Positions 44,948-56,870 of a stretch of DNA of 64,000 nt are shown here, in pieces. The position numbers were made by a program, and so were the translations under genes. How positions within the stretch are numbered: the stretch's first letter is position 1; each line of letters starts with the position of its first letter. Source of the DNA: Hygrophila difformis (taxonomy: Eukaryota > Streptophyta > Magnoliopsida > Lamiales > Acanthaceae); assembly GCA_030278955.1 (NCBI GenBank), contig JAOANR010000010.1:16909086-16973085 (forward strand), read 5' to 3'. A model generated the notes under the pieces. The model searched no databases. It had not been told where the DNA came from and saw only the letters and a program-made list of their open reading frames with translations.

Positions 44948-45366
44948 CATAATTTATGTTGCTTTCTTAAAATAAATTTAATTGCATTTTAGAATAAATT
45001 TACCATGCTTCGTAGAATAATTTATTGCTTTCATAGTTTAGTTTAAATTATGTCAAGTAGGTTTAACCCCAAACTCAAGCTTGAAACGAGTAACCGAGTG
45101 GAAAATCTTAGTAAACGGCGTGGGCCCTGCTTCTATCGCACATCCTCCAGTGAACGATCCGGTCTTACTATAAATTACTGCATTTTTGACACCGTGCGCT
45201 TTTGGGCCACAGTTTCCTACATGAGTATATAAAAACGTGACAACCTATAAACATATCCCTAATCCCAACTACATCTTCATAATTTGGTTTCATTAAATAA
45301 AATTAAACCGGGATTATATTCTTTTCAGAAAATACTCATATAGTGGGAAATTGTGGGAAATTGTCA
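44948..45366 (+). mobile_element. LTR B (right copy), U5 end
   Basis: Continues LTR B after the nested insertions. It contains GTGAACGATCC...ACTGCA...GACACCGTGCGCTTTTGG (about 45150-45205), the plus-strand counterpart of the LTR A U5 segment. It ends TTGTCA at 45366, after which ORF654 codons resume on the minus strand. Confidence 0.65.
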
Positions 45367-45634
45367 AAGCAATCATTTGTAGGTCCCAGAAATGGCTCAT
45401 CTTATCCCAAAATGCCTCTTCCAGGTCAATCAGAAGTGATTCCCTTTCCTTAGAAGGTATGTGTTGAATCATCAGAGGGTTGATATAAAAGATTGATGGT
45501 GAGATTTCCATCACTACCCATCCACAGCTTTTCCGAATTTGTTTGACCATGTCTTCTGTTCTTTTCTTTTTCCAGAATGACTGATCTTTCTCGTCTGACT
45601 CAACACCTTGGGCTTGGAGTTCTTCAAAAGTCAA
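45367..45634 (-). pseudogene. ORF654, second copy, N-terminal part
   Basis: About 90 codons matching the start of ORF654 (TFEELQAQGVESDEKDQSFW, EISPSIFYINPLMIQHIP, EEAFWDKMSHFWDLQMIA), cut off at the LTR B end. The ATG of the first copy is TTG here, so the start codon is lost. A CCTTAAAG acceptor-like site again lies just upstream of GATCCATAA. The other part of the protein is at 19760-20980. Confidence 0.88.
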
Positions 45635-45693
45635 CTTATGGATCCTTTAAGGAAAAAAAAACAGAGAAATCGATTAAATCATGGTTACCATCC

Positions 45694-45722
45694 TCACATT
45701 TAGAGTAGAACTCTAAATGTGA
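45694..45722. repeat. Conserved hairpin 1, second copy
   Basis: Arms TCACATTTAGAG / CTCTAAATGTGA with loop TAGAA; same place relative to ORF654 as 4472-4500. Confidence 0.9.
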
Positions 45723-45785
45723 AGGTGTGAATAGAAAATATAATATCAATTTTCTCTTAGTTTAGCATTTAACAATTCACCATAC

Positions 45786-45814
45786 TCACATTTAGAGATT
45801 TGCTCTAAATGTGA
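45786..45814. repeat. Conserved hairpin 2, second copy
   Basis: Same arms with loop ATTTG; counterpart of 4570-4598. Confidence 0.9.
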
Positions 45815-45969
45815 AAGTGTTGATGTCAATTACATTTTTGCTAGAGAAAGATATAATACTGTAAAATTAAAACATTTGTTCAAGCAAAAACAAAACACAT
45901 TACACAAAATGTCATTCAAACAAAATCTACAAGGCATTCGGGAATTTTAAGTACGAAAGGACTTATAGT

Positions 45970-46505
45970 TCCAATTTGCTAATCAAAGAGGGGGAAATTC
46001 TAATCCATTCCCGAATTTAGTAAAGCAATAACAATGCTCAGTGACCAAACATCTCATGCAATAAATTGTACTGACTCCATATTGGTTTCTAGGCCTATTT
46101 GTGATTGTTAGCAAAAACAGTCCGGTCACCACAAAATCTTTTCCTAGGCTGTCCTAGAAAGGGAGAGTAGAATTCAACTTGATTTGACATCCATCCTCTA
46201 ATTGAAAGCTGGAGATCATTCAGCCTGCGTCTGTTTTTGCAGAGAGTTGCAAAAAGCCAAATTCCCTTCTCCTGCTCTTCAACTTCATCCTTACTCAAAA
46301 GTATAAGTGTTTTTATGTAAATGGATGGTTGATGATTATCAGTGATGGCGGGCTTCAGGAGGTCAAATGCTGCTTGTTCATCTTTAACTCGGACAAACAG
46401 GCGCATTGCCTCTTGCAATTGGGACATCCAATTCTCTGCATGTCTACGGCTTTCAAGGAAGTCTATTTTTGTTTGCTCAAAGGTTCCCCATCCCCAAAGA
46501 GAAAA
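45970..46505 (-). pseudogene. F-box gene D, second copy, truncated
   Basis: Starts within the post-F-box region (FSLWGWGTFEQTKIDFLES) and runs through the repeats (DNHQPSIYIKTLILLSK, KGIWLFATLCKNRRRL, PFLGQPRKRFC). A stop follows at 46095. In another frame YGVSTIYCMRCLVTEHC continues to about 45975. The F-box itself is missing, cut at 46505 by AT-rich sequence next to a LINE fragment. It keeps the same order and spacing to the twin hairpins and ORF654 as the first copy. Confidence 0.8.
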
Positions 46506-46561
46506 ATTTAAAATTTTATTTTTTTATAAAATTTCGAATTAAATAAAATAATATGATTTTT

Positions 46562-46627
46562 AATATTTATTTTTATTTATCTATAATGTTTGTAAATATT
46601 TATTTTTATTTATCTATAATGTTTGTA
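46562..46627. repeat. 33-bp perfect tandem duplication
   Basis: Two identical copies (46562-46594 and 46595-46627) of an AT-rich unit ending ATAATGTTTGTA, at the break point between the truncated F-box copy and the LINE tail. Confidence 0.9.
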
Positions 46628-46649
46628 CCGGACAATGCAAGCCACAATG

Positions 46650-47070
46650 ACTAAAGAAGACCGTCTAATATGATTCATCTATTAGGAGGATATGCTGCTA
46701 TTCGGACTCGACGACCTCCATTGGATTGATTAATAATCCTTTCTCGGCGCTAATTCTCAAGATCAAGAAGAGAAAGGATGCCTTTGAAGATTGTAGGATT
46801 TTTCATGTGCTTAGAGAAGGGAATCGTATTGCAGATGGCTTGGCTAAGCATGGAGCTTCGATAGAAGACTTCTACACTATTTGGACTTTTCCCTCTGGAC
46901 TTTGTACTTGGGGACTTAGCGGCGGATGAGTCCGATGTATGGTTCCCCAGGCTTTAGTCATCTTTTTTTTCGTTCTAATTTCTTGAGACTTGGTTTTATT
47001 TTCCGTTTTTTCTTTTCTCATTTTTACCTTGTTTCCTAGCTTCATAGCTTCAGTTCCTAAAAAATAAAGA
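46650..47070 (+). pseudogene. 5'-truncated LINE, RNase H tail
   Basis: Reads EDCRIFHVLREGNRIADGLA and KHGASIEDF, the end of the RNase H domain (HxxREGNxxADxLA) that closes plant L1-type LINE ORF2. The stop is near 46929, then a short 3' UTR ending in A-rich sequence (AAAAAATAAAG). Reverse transcriptase and endonuclease are absent, as is usual for 5'-truncated LINEs. A host RNase H-like gene fragment is the alternative. Confidence 0.65.
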
Positions 47071-47557
47071 TTTATCTATTAGTTAAAAAATAAATGAATT
47101 ATATTATCATATACAATCTTTTTAGAAAATATATATAGTAATATATTCTATTATTCAAAATAAAATTTATTATTACTTTCATATATAATAAATGTATATA
47201 TCATATAAAATGTATAATTATATTTATCGATCGAGTCTCGATGGATGATTACTTAGTAACTTAATGACCAAAATTTGTTAATTAAATAAACTAGCTTGAA
47301 TTGATTTTCATGCCCCTCCTACTATAGTATACATGGTCTGGGCCAAATTGATTATTCAACCATGACATTTATTCAGCTAACATATTGTATCAATATTCAA
47401 CACATGTTTATTATATATTTTATTATTATTAATTTATTCTTTGTAGCAATAGCAGTTTTAGTAGTTTCATATATACAACTTGAATTGCAAGAAAGTTGAG
47501 TAGTGTGTCAATAAAATATATAATTATGTCCACTATATATATATATATATATATATA
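47071..47557. other. AT-rich flank ending in an (AT)n run
   Basis: No gene seen. The (AT)n tract at 47534-47557 is the left flank of the Helitron; matching (AT)n lies at 58330-58337, on the other side. Confidence 0.7.
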
Positions 47558-47568
47558 CTAGCCATGGA

Positions 47569-47585
47569 GCTGTGCGATGCACAGC
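47569..47585 (-). repeat. Helitron 3' hairpin
   Basis: Perfect 7-base stem with ATC loop, close to the consensus GTGCATCGCAC seen at many plant Helitron 3' ends. Confidence 0.88.
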
Positions 47586-49243
47586 GTTATGAAGATGTAC
47601 AACTGCCCATGGAAAAAATAAATAATTGTAAGTAAGCGCACGTGGATTCCATATATGCACCATGGAGAAAGAAAAAGTAATTGTAGGTGAGCGCACGTCG
47701 TTTCCTTATATGATACTTATTATAGTTATACATACGGAAATCTACACTTATGTAGATGTAGCCATCAAACTTCAAGAACCACATTCCCTCATCTATTCCT
47801 GATGACTTGTGGAAACCTCAAGACTCAATTGTTCCCGACAAAACATCACACTGAAAATCGGATAATCACCAAATTCAAAACCGTAAATCATGCCACAAAT
47901 TTAGAAACCTCAAAAATAACCACAACAGTTATACTCTTGGCAAATCTTTTTCATCACTGGAAATCTCATAATCATCAGCTAAATCCTGAACAACAGCACC
48001 AAGGCAGATAGATAAGAAAAAAAGTGTTGCAGCCTTGTCAATTAAGCAGTAAAAATTGATGATAAACATGCAGGATCACACTGGATAGAATAAACGGAAC
48101 CATGGAGGTAGGCAATTGAATATCTGTAAGAGTACAGTTTATGCTTTAACAATAGAGAGGACTCTACTTGGATAAAAACATGGACTAAATTTGGATAAAA
48201 TGAGCATTACTCAAAATGATATATCAACATCAGAAGCTCAAATGATTATTAGGGAGGTAAATTAATTTTAGACATTCAAGTATGAAAGCAAGTCAGTTTG
48301 GATCAAGTTAGACATTTTAGTATGGAACCAAGTCAGTTTGGAAAGAAATGTATTATTATTGACCTTTGCAAAGTTAGCCATATCATAAGGTAGGCATGCT
48401 TTTATATACCATGTATTAATCCTCAACATGCGTGTAGGCGTGTGGAGAGCTCCTTCCCAAAAGCAAAAAGTTTAGAGGAATGTCTTCAGATGGTAGATAG
48501 AGGGGATAGAAACTACTTCATAGGAAAAAAAAAAAAATAAGACAAAATGGAGTGAGTAAGCGAAGAAATGAGGAACAATTCCATTGTATGACAGCTAAAG
48601 CACTGGTTTTTTTTCAAGCAATAATCTAAAGTGAAATCACCTTTAGCCATAAATTGAGTGAGAACTCCATGAGAAGGATCGGTGGTTGTTGCTACTCCTC
48701 TCAAACATTCCAGGCCTTTCTCCAGTAACTACATAAAAAATCTACAGAACGAATAATAAATTCAACACATCATATAAGTTCCGGAGTTAAGAGGGAACTA
48801 TAGAATCAGTAGATCCGCTGACTCTCAAACATCCCATTATTTGCTACCTCATCTATGTAACTCATGAAATTACTAAAATTGATACCAACTCATACCTGCA
48901 AACAACCAGGAAGTTTGCCCCAGTTAGTATAGCCATAAAACCATCTAAAATTCCAAACGTCATAGCATACATTAAAACTCATCAAGACGAATACAACACT
49001 GCACACCAACTCTGAATTATATGCCTGTGGAAAAGTTACATCCCAAACCAAGCTCAACTTCTAATTTAAAAGCGACGACAGAAACCAATAACAATAATAA
49101 TATTGTTAATATCTTTATTTGAACTGGCACCAGCAAGTCAAGTCACAAATGGCAACACTTTCTTGCGGTGAACAATTATGTTGACAAATACTAATATTGA
49201 TCAAGAGAACCTAAAGTTTCCCAACATTTCTTAAGGTATTTAC
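47586..49243. other. Helitron 3' portion with little coding signal
   Basis: Apart from the possible exon at 48513-48725, I see AT-rich intron-like or non-coding sequence. The heme-binding half of the P450 is not found here. Confidence 0.5.
48513..48725 (-). pseudogene. Captured exon of unknown gene
   Basis: The minus strand reads LLEKGLECLRGVATTTDPSH GVLTQFMAK before running into low-quality sequence and an A/T run. Codon-like quality, and no relation to the P450 upstream. Not recognised. Confidence 0.3.
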
Positions 49244-50233
49244 CTACATAATCATCTTCCGACTGTTGCATTTGTTGAGTCTTGTTTTGTATGACTTTAT
49301 TCAAAAAATCATCGACCACTCTTATATGCTCCTTCAGATTCCCCTCCAAGCCGACATTAAAAAACTTCTTTATCTTCCACAGGATATCAACATATCTCCA
49401 AGCAGTGATTGCACTGGCATCGTCAAAGGCGTGGCTGAATCTGATGCCCTCCTCATTCGAGCCATGTGCTGTCCAGATCGACTAAAAAAGCCACTCCGAA
49501 TATCGAATCCAAAGTAGACTTGATGAAAAGGTCCTACAAAAATCACAATTTTACAATCTCATATTTTTGGTCATATTCAGAGAAATAAAGTATCTTTTGT
49601 TAAGGATATTGTTTACTTGAATATCCAGTGGTTGATTGGCAATTGCGGCTGCAGACACTATATTGGCAAGCTTAATGGCATTCTTTTTTAAGATAGTTCT
49701 GCTAACATCCTTCAGAGCCTTGGTGGAAAATTCATGGCTCGATACTTTTCTCTGCTCCCACCACTATTCACCAACCGCAAAAATTCCATCACCAAGTCAT
49801 TTAGAATGCTATTGTTGTACCATCCCTGCATAGTGCATTAGGTGCTGAAGATTAGCTTTAAAGCAGATTTGAACGAGGATGAAGTAAACATTATCTTTTC
49901 TAAAACGTAGTGACAGTAGAGAAGTTAACATTGAGGAACCTCAAATTCAACCTACCTTGCCATAATTCTGGAATTTGGTCTTCAGTATGTATTCCACATT
50001 CCTGGGATCTGTGGTGTACACCTCTGCCCGAAAGGGCCTGTGGGTTATCAATCTGTATGTTGTGTGCTTCCTTGCAAGATCAGTTATGTAGTCATATGGA
50101 TCCAGTTGAAGTTCATCAGCAGGTTTAGTATTGTCCCTCCCACTGGATGATACCGTTTATTTTTCAGGCCATAATCCCTTCGTACAAGAAAGACAATCAA
50201 AAGGAACAATGGGATGATGATCAACACGACCAT
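49244..50233 (-). pseudogene. CYP704-like cytochrome P450, N-terminal half (captured)
   Basis: Exon 1 (50233-49956) starts with a membrane anchor (MVVLIIIPLFLLIVFLVRRD) and KRYHPVGGTI, then after a one-base shift reads LDPYDYITDLARKHTTYRL and VYTTDPRNVEYILKTKFQN. Exon 2 (49825-49617) reads GWYNNSILNDL then, shifted, EQRKVSSHEFSTKALKDVS. Exon 3 (49533-49244) reads DLFIKSTLDSIFGVAF, then AFDDASAITAWRYVDILWK. Splice sites (GT/AG) are intact and in register. The sequence pattern fits the CYP704 fatty-acid hydroxylase group. I-helix, ExxR and heme Cys loop are absent, so it cannot be active. At least three frameshifts are present. Confidence 0.85.
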
Positions 50234-50279
50234 TCCACTATAACAAAACGTTTTGACAAAGTATCTGGAGTTGGTTGCT

Positions 50280-50690
50280 TCAACGCTTTATCTTGGATTT
50301 GTTGGCACTTATTCTCCAATTCTTGAACCATTCGATCCATAGAAGCCTGTCAATGCATTAGATCTCAATTGGCTCAATTTCAGAAATAACTAAATTAAAT
50401 TCTGACTAAATAAAGCATATAAGCCATCTATAATTAGCTAAACAATCAACAAACCAGTTCCTTTTTCTTGTTTTCTATCTTCTCCAGTAATGCAGACTTT
50501 GCAGCTGCAGCATCTTCTTGGGATTCAACCATTTATTTGGAATCATTAAGTGATTTAACCGATTCTTCAGAAAAGCTAGCATTTACCAAGTCCTTTGATC
50601 TTTGAAGCTCGTCTGTTAGATTTTCCTTAATCAAATCCATTTCCTGAAATGCATTCTTGTAAGCCATACTCCATCATGATTCATGAATAA
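50280..50690 (-). pseudogene. Captured coiled-coil exons, unrecognised
   Basis: Minus strand: YKNAFQEMDLIKENLTDELQ RSKDLVNASFSEE, a stop, then ESQEDAAAAKSALLEKIEN and ASMDRMVQELENKCQQIQD. It is a charged coiled-coil segment that runs almost into the P450 ATG at 50233. The parent gene is not identified. It is probably the same captured gene as 51510-52690. Confidence 0.45.
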
Positions 50691-51509
50691 GAATTGGTTC
50701 TCAAAAAATCTTAAACTGTGAAGGACTATTATGAATGGAAACAAAACACGCTTCCAACACCAACCAATTTTTTAAAATTAATCTGACTCGCTTTTGGAGT
50801 TACACTGGAAAACAAAAAGGGAAAAAATTAGGAAAGTAGAACTTCAGCCAGAAAATTCAAAGGGGCAGAAGCTGCAAAATAAATCTGGGAACTGACTTTA
50901 AATAATTCTAGCAACATAGACCATGAAAGAACACAAGTCAAAGATCCACCACTCTAAAATTGTTACATTAAGGAAATATGTTCACATATTAGTTCCCTAA
51001 TTTTACAATGTGAAAACATTACAAAGGTTTTAGTACCATTAGTCGTTGATTTCCATTAAAGTTCAATTTCCCTTCTTTTGCAATGTGAGCATAGGGTATC
51101 TGCATCACCAATTAGAATGGTTAGAATAATCTTTTCATAGAATCTCAAATTGGGCTGAAAAATTAGAAAATAAATAAATAAACAAATGAAATGTTTTCTT
51201 TAACTGTTCCTTTAGCAAACTTAATAATACGATTGTATGAACTATGAAGGTGTGGAAATTGAAATGGATCTCATATGATTTCCTTGAACTAGCTCTTTAC
51301 TAAAAAAAAAAAAAAAATGAATCTGGATGGGTTCAAAGATCCTAAGCAATTCCTGCAAATAAATATTGTCATTAAATACTGACACAGATCAATAGAAACA
51401 AAATAGTAAAACCATATAGATTGTTTCAAAAACCTTGCTAACTTGATTTTTCAAGGCAGTAATGAATGGTCTATAGGAATGTTATTTTTTAACACAGATG
51501 AGATCCCCT
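50691..51509. other. Intron-like spacer in Helitron
   Basis: AT-rich with a poly-A run near 51301-51317; nothing coding seen. Confidence 0.4.
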
Positions 51510-52690
51510 GATCTTTTTTGTAAGCCTGTTTAGTATCTGCATATCAGGTTTTCTTATAGCATGCACAAAGTAGAAGTTTACCTTGGCACCTTCCCATGCT
51601 TTAATAATGGCATATGGTACTCGATCCCTAACATTTGGAGCAATAAAAGCAACTCCTTCTTTGTCAGTAGAGATAATATTGGGGATGATTTTTTTTTTTT
51701 TTTTGAAAATCCTCACCGAATATAACCAAAAGCACAAGCTAATTGTTACACAATAGCATACTGTTTAATATGCATGCCTGTGGGAGATTAATGGTGGGCA
51801 CCCGGTTCCTGTTCCCTGGCATAGTTTTCTGTTTGGAAATATAAGCTTCAAGCTCCTGTTGACAAAGAAAATAAATTATCACCACATTTAGATAACTACG
51901 CAAAAACTGATTGTAAGGAAAATGTAGTCCAACCTGTTCAGGAGTCTCACTAACTCAATCCCACCTTCAAGGTGTGAGTGATTTTTTAATTCCTTGACCT
52001 TGTCTATAAGTGATCCTGTAAGACTATAACCATGCCAAGCTACAGCAGCATGAAAGCAGTCCGAAGTCCGAATAAAGTACATGTAGGACAGTGAAATGAG
52101 TCATTGCAACATTTACTACTGAACTAATAGATCATTCCCCAAAAAATATCAATACCAGATTTGTAGTGCACTTAAGCATTAAACAATAACAGAATAAAAT
52201 CATTCTTACCAACAACTTTAAGTAGTTTTGAAAATGCGAAAATAAAGACAAAAAAATAGCCAAATAATGATCCAATAGCAAGCAACAAAGAACTAAAATC
52301 TGTATTGCTTATTGAGGGAAAAAAAATTCAATAGCAGAGTAATAACTATGCCCACAGCTGATGATATTATTTGTTGATTGGTTTGAGGATCCAATACCAA
52401 AAACCTTTCTATATGCACCTCACTCCATGAGTCAGAAGAACAAATTTTTTCTCGATACATCCTTCACATAATGCACTAACAACAAACAAGGGAGTTGAGA
52501 ACGCAGTACAAAATGATGGCATTCAATTACCAAACTTTTGTGATCCCTCTTAATAAATAATCCTTTTGAGACATTTGATTGGTGCATGCTATCTGATTTT
52601 CTACCAAAATCCCAGTAGAGCTCAAATCTAAGCTGTTGCCACTTAGATAAGTATTTGGAACAGCCAGGAATTTTCACAAACACATGGTAT
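51510..52690 (-). pseudogene. Captured exons of an unrecognised gene
   Basis: Three exon-like pieces. About 52690-52440 reads VFVKIPGCSKYLSKWQQLRF ELYWDFG. About 52090-51935 reads FHAAVAWHGYSLTGSLIDKV and HSHLEGGIELV, with an AACAG|GT donor; an acceptor at about 51862 leads into ELEAYISKQKTMPGNRNRV. About 51690-51590 reads IISTDKEGVAFIAPNVRD and PYAIIKAWEGAK, with an AAG|GTAAAC donor. Codon quality and splice sites look gene-like, but I cannot name the family. Confidence 0.45.
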
Positions 52691-53399
52691 GCATAAACCT
52701 AGAGAATTTACAATCAGTTCAAGAATGAATCTAAAATTATTGCCATTTGATCTATTAGAAACCAATCCAAAACACACACTACAAACAGCAGTTGATATGC
52801 CAAAAACAAGGAAATAAATAAGCTAACTAAAGTAAACTAAACAAATACATAATTAAAGAAGCATAACCGTAACAAACAATAGCAATTCCAGCCACAAAGA
52901 ACACCCTCACCCTCAAGAAACATATTCCCAGCACAACCTGCTAGTCATGCAGCAATACAATTAATGCTAACGTGTGAAACCAACAGTTAAACTTAGAAGG
53001 CCGAAAATTGAATGACACCCAAGCAAGAAAAATAGCAGCAGCAGCGGGGCTCAACACCTAAGACATTCACCATTAACTCTATGTGTATTTCAGTGAGACA
53101 TAAAAATTCCCTTTTTCCTTTTCTTTCTAGCAACAAAGTAAGATGAACTGATATTTAGGCTTTGAAGCTTTTAAACTCTCTGTAAAAATGTAAAATCCCC
53201 TAGCAAAAATCGATTTTTGGACATATGTAAAATTCGTAAACCAGATAGTTGTACAATTGCAATAGGGCGGCTTAAAAATCTAGCACAAATTAAGAAATGT
53301 GGAAGAAACTGAAACAAGGTATCCAAAAGATTTTTTGATACATAGAAGCGCTGAATTGTAAAATCCGAAGTCGACAACGCCGGGCAATAAGAAACTTAC

Positions 53400-55034
53400 C
53401 TTGGACAACGAATGGTAGAGCTAGCGGCAGGCTTGCTTCGGCCCTTCCTTATGGCGCCGGGCGGCAACGAACTGACGGCGACACCAGCATTAAGTCGAGG
53501 CTGACTTCGTCGAGAACATGCACAGAATTCTCGGCCAATGCATTGATAACGCGGCTGAGTGTAAGCAAGCTCTTATTGATCTCACCAGCTTCCCTTGCTA
53601 CTCCCTACACACAAAATGACAAGTTCTTGATAAGAAACTGCCTTATGGACTTATATGGATAAAATTTTATATATTTCCACTATCAATATTCAAATAACTA
53701 ATCCATCCCTGATCCCTGCACTGAAATTCATTACATACATTTATCAGATCTCTCGCACTCCATCTAAGAATATTCTCTGATCCAGCAAGGTCAACAAGAT
53801 TCAGTTTTCCCTGCCTGATGAGATCTGAACCAACAGAATTCAACTCCTTAAATTGAACTGTGATTGATATGATTGAATGAGCAAGGTTACTTCGATGGTT
53901 GAGAAGGCTTGCTGAATGTTTTCTAGCAGATCCTTTCTTCAAAATTTCATAGATTTCATCTGCACTGCATACAATATCTTCCTCTAAACCTCTAGCAAAC
54001 ACAGAACCTCTTCCATCTTCCAATAACACTAACTGCCTCTTTAATTCCTCATCCAGAGACAAAAGATCTGTTATTTCCTCATTGTATAACTCCAAATACG
54101 TCACTTTTACACTATAATCAGCATGCTCGCCTTCCAAAATATCGAAAATTTGCAGGACAGCTCTTGGGATGATTCTAGCATCTTTACTGAATTGCCCACT
54201 CTACAATATATTTGAAAATTGAAGACAGAAATAACACAATTTGAAATGAAACTATGATTATGGCAAGAAATTAAGAAACAGTACATGAAACCTCGTCTTT
54301 TCCGCCTTCACCTTCCATTGTGTAAGTTTTTCCAGTTCCTGTCTCGCCATAAGCGAAAACAGTCCAATTGTAGCCTTCAAGAATTTCATTAACAATGGGA
54401 GAAACGAACTTGTTGTAGAGCTCCTTCTGATTTGTTTCAGGACCAAACACCTTAACCACAGCAACACACAAATTCTTAAACATCCATCAGTGTGTAAACT
54501 TCACAAGAATTTTCAAAAGTGCAATAGATGCTTTAACAGCATCATGAATGTTCAGAATTGATGCTTTTATTCCATCATTAACCAACAAACCTTGTCAACC
54601 CCAAAAGTTCGGTTTATTTGCCTGTGAGCTGTGTACTGAGTTACAACTACTTCATGTTTTTTCTCATCACATGAAATCATTGCAGGCGTCCCTGGCTCCC
54701 TGCCGCAACTTCAACTTCAGTCAGGGGCCTAAATTGAGCACGACACATCAATATCGAGATACATTGTCATATTGGACAAATAAATCAAACCACTATTTAT
54801 CTGTCAATGTAAATCAAAGATGATAGAAACAAATAAAACAAATAAATGTCACCTGCATCGCAGAACAGCTTGCACATTCGCCTTATATTCATTACTCAAT
54901 ACTGTGTCCTTGGTGGGGCTTTTGGTGGACCAAAGAGTCCGGCGCATCATAGAAGGAGACAAGCTCCCTCTTCTTGGCTGAGTTGCTTTTGCAATATCCA
55001 TTAATGTACTCCACTTTTTATCTATACAAGACAA
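53400..55034 (-). pseudogene. Kinesin-5 motor, N-terminal exons (captured, chimeric end)
   Basis: Exon 1 (55034-54853) ends VQAVLRCR. Exon 2 (54728-54591) reads PLTEVEVAAGSQGTPAMISC ... INRTFGVDK. Exon 3 (54450-54292) has [20 protein letters not shown] and the P-loop [15 protein letters not shown]. Exon 4 (54200-53739) has LYNEEITDLLSLDEE, GSVFARGLEEDIVC and LNLVDLAGSEN. Exon 5 (53604-53400) has GVAREAGEINKSLLTLSRVI. All junctions are canonical and in frame. The switch I motif is damaged (SNLAHS where SSRSHS is expected). After about 53517 the exon turns into unrelated GC-rich sequence with a stop. Tail and stalk are absent. Kinesin-5 motors slide spindle microtubules; this copy would not function. 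Confidence 0.88.
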
Positions 55035-55411
55035 TCGACCCTTCTAAGCCACTATTCCCTTGTTCGGCAACAAAAACCTAGAACCATCAAACAAAGAAAG
55101 AACGAGAAACATAAAGACCCCAGCTAGTGTGGAACAAGAAGAGCAAAATCTTACAAAGGGAAAATAATGTTAAACTGTGCATGGACATTAGAGTTACCGA
55201 AAGCTGATTCATGAAAGTGATTCCCAATATGTCTAAGATCTACCTGTTGATAAAATAAAATATCTACCTGTTAAATAAAATATGTATGCAAATATATCAT
55301 TCATATTTTGTTGTATTAACAATATGCATATATATGTATATATATATATATATATTGGTGTGTTGGTCCTACTGGATTAACAATATGTATTCATTTTGTT
55401 GTATTATCTAC

Positions 55412-56775
55412 CTGTTGTTGATCTTGAACCGCCCCCTTGCTATCTGTATCAAGAACATATTGACTACAATGCTCATCCTTCCAGACAAGTACCAATGGAG
55501 TGTATCCAGCTTGATAATGCGCATGCCTGAAAGATCAGAATGCAATCGAATAAGAGTGCAGGAAAAAGAGGCATTCACGCTTGATATTCTTATCATTTTG
55601 CCCAAGGATACCTTCAAGTGTGATGAATTCCATCTTTTGTTCTTCTAAGGAAAAAAAAAACAATAATCTAAATATAGTTTCTCAAATCCTAGCATATTAT
55701 TCAAAGTTCAAAAACCAGAAACTCAAAGAAATGGTGAAAAGGAATTACATTAAAATTCCACAAATAAATGCAAGACATAATTCATTCTTGGAATATGCAC
55801 TTCTACATGTTCTTACTGTCTTCGTAGTTCATACATGTTACTTCATGGATCCAAAATCAAAGTAATCTAAAATGAAATACAATATATACAGGAAGTATTC
55901 AATTAAAATTATTGTGTCATATCTTAGCAAAGGTTTCATAAACCTTCGGATAGAAAGAACAAGAGTACTTAGCTGTGAGAGAAATCAAAAAAGCTTTGTA
56001 CTTATATCTTAAAATCTATATACTACAAGTGAAGTGTAAAAACATATTTGTAAGCAAACATTCAATCTATTCTAACCGTTGCAATTCATCGCAAGGAAAT
56101 GAATAGTAGTGAAGATTAAATATATAGACAAAATATGTACAATATCCTAGATTTATGTAGGTTTCCATGCAAGATACTAAATGTACATTAGCAATTTAGC
56201 ATATCTTCATCTCTAAAACACCCTCTAAACTAATCTTTTCACAACGTGCTATACAAATTTGTATCAAGCATTCTAAATATAACTAATTGTGCAAATAGCA
56301 GCTATCAAAAGGAAGCTCACTTATTGTAAAACAGAAGTCCATCCTTCATGTAAGGGGCTGATTCAGTATATGCAGCTTTTAGACCATCGTGGTCACAGTT
56401 GTATATGGAAACCATCCTAAAACGATATCTATGGTATTGTGTGGGATCATTGCATGCTCCTGTCTCAACAAGCTTGCTGTTTAGCCAGAAAAATCGGAAC
56501 TCAGCAGTACATTCATAGAGTGACATTCCAGCCCAGCCCACCATGTCAACTACATAGTATGTCTGGTCAGGCTGCAATCTGTAGCAAACTGCAGCAAATC
56601 AACATGATTTCACAAATTTTTGGAACAAACCCGCAAAGAAAATGTAAAAACAGTTAACTATTACCTCATGAAATATGCAATCAAGTATAGAATAAGATTG
56701 GCCTGAGCGAGAATTGTTATTGGCCCGGTATAATTGCACACAATGAAATTCGACTGCATTTCATTATACAATTTC
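55412..56775 (-). pseudogene. Snurportin-1-like gene fragment, three exons (captured)
   Basis: Exons at 56775-56665 (FHCVQLYRANNNSRSGQSYS, ILDCIFHE), 56578-56321 (LQPDQTYYVVDMVGW, GMSLYECTAEFRFFWLNS, YNCDHDGLKAAYTES, MKDGLLFYNK) and 55526-55412 (HAHYQAGYTPLVLVWKDEHC, VLDTDSKGAV). Splice sites are canonical and frames agree (AATAA|GCAT restores N-K-H). This is the m3G-cap-binding core of plant snurportin-1, which imports spliceosomal snRNPs into the nucleus. The N-terminal importin-beta-binding part and the last exon are missing. No stop interrupts the three exons, suggesting fairly recent capture. Confidence 0.88.
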
Positions 56776-56870
56776 CTGCAATCAAAGATAAGGCCGCCTC
56801 CTCATCGTTGGTACGCGCGGCCTCCTGCTATCGGAACTGTGCAAAGCAAAGGAAAAAAAGAAAAAACTCA

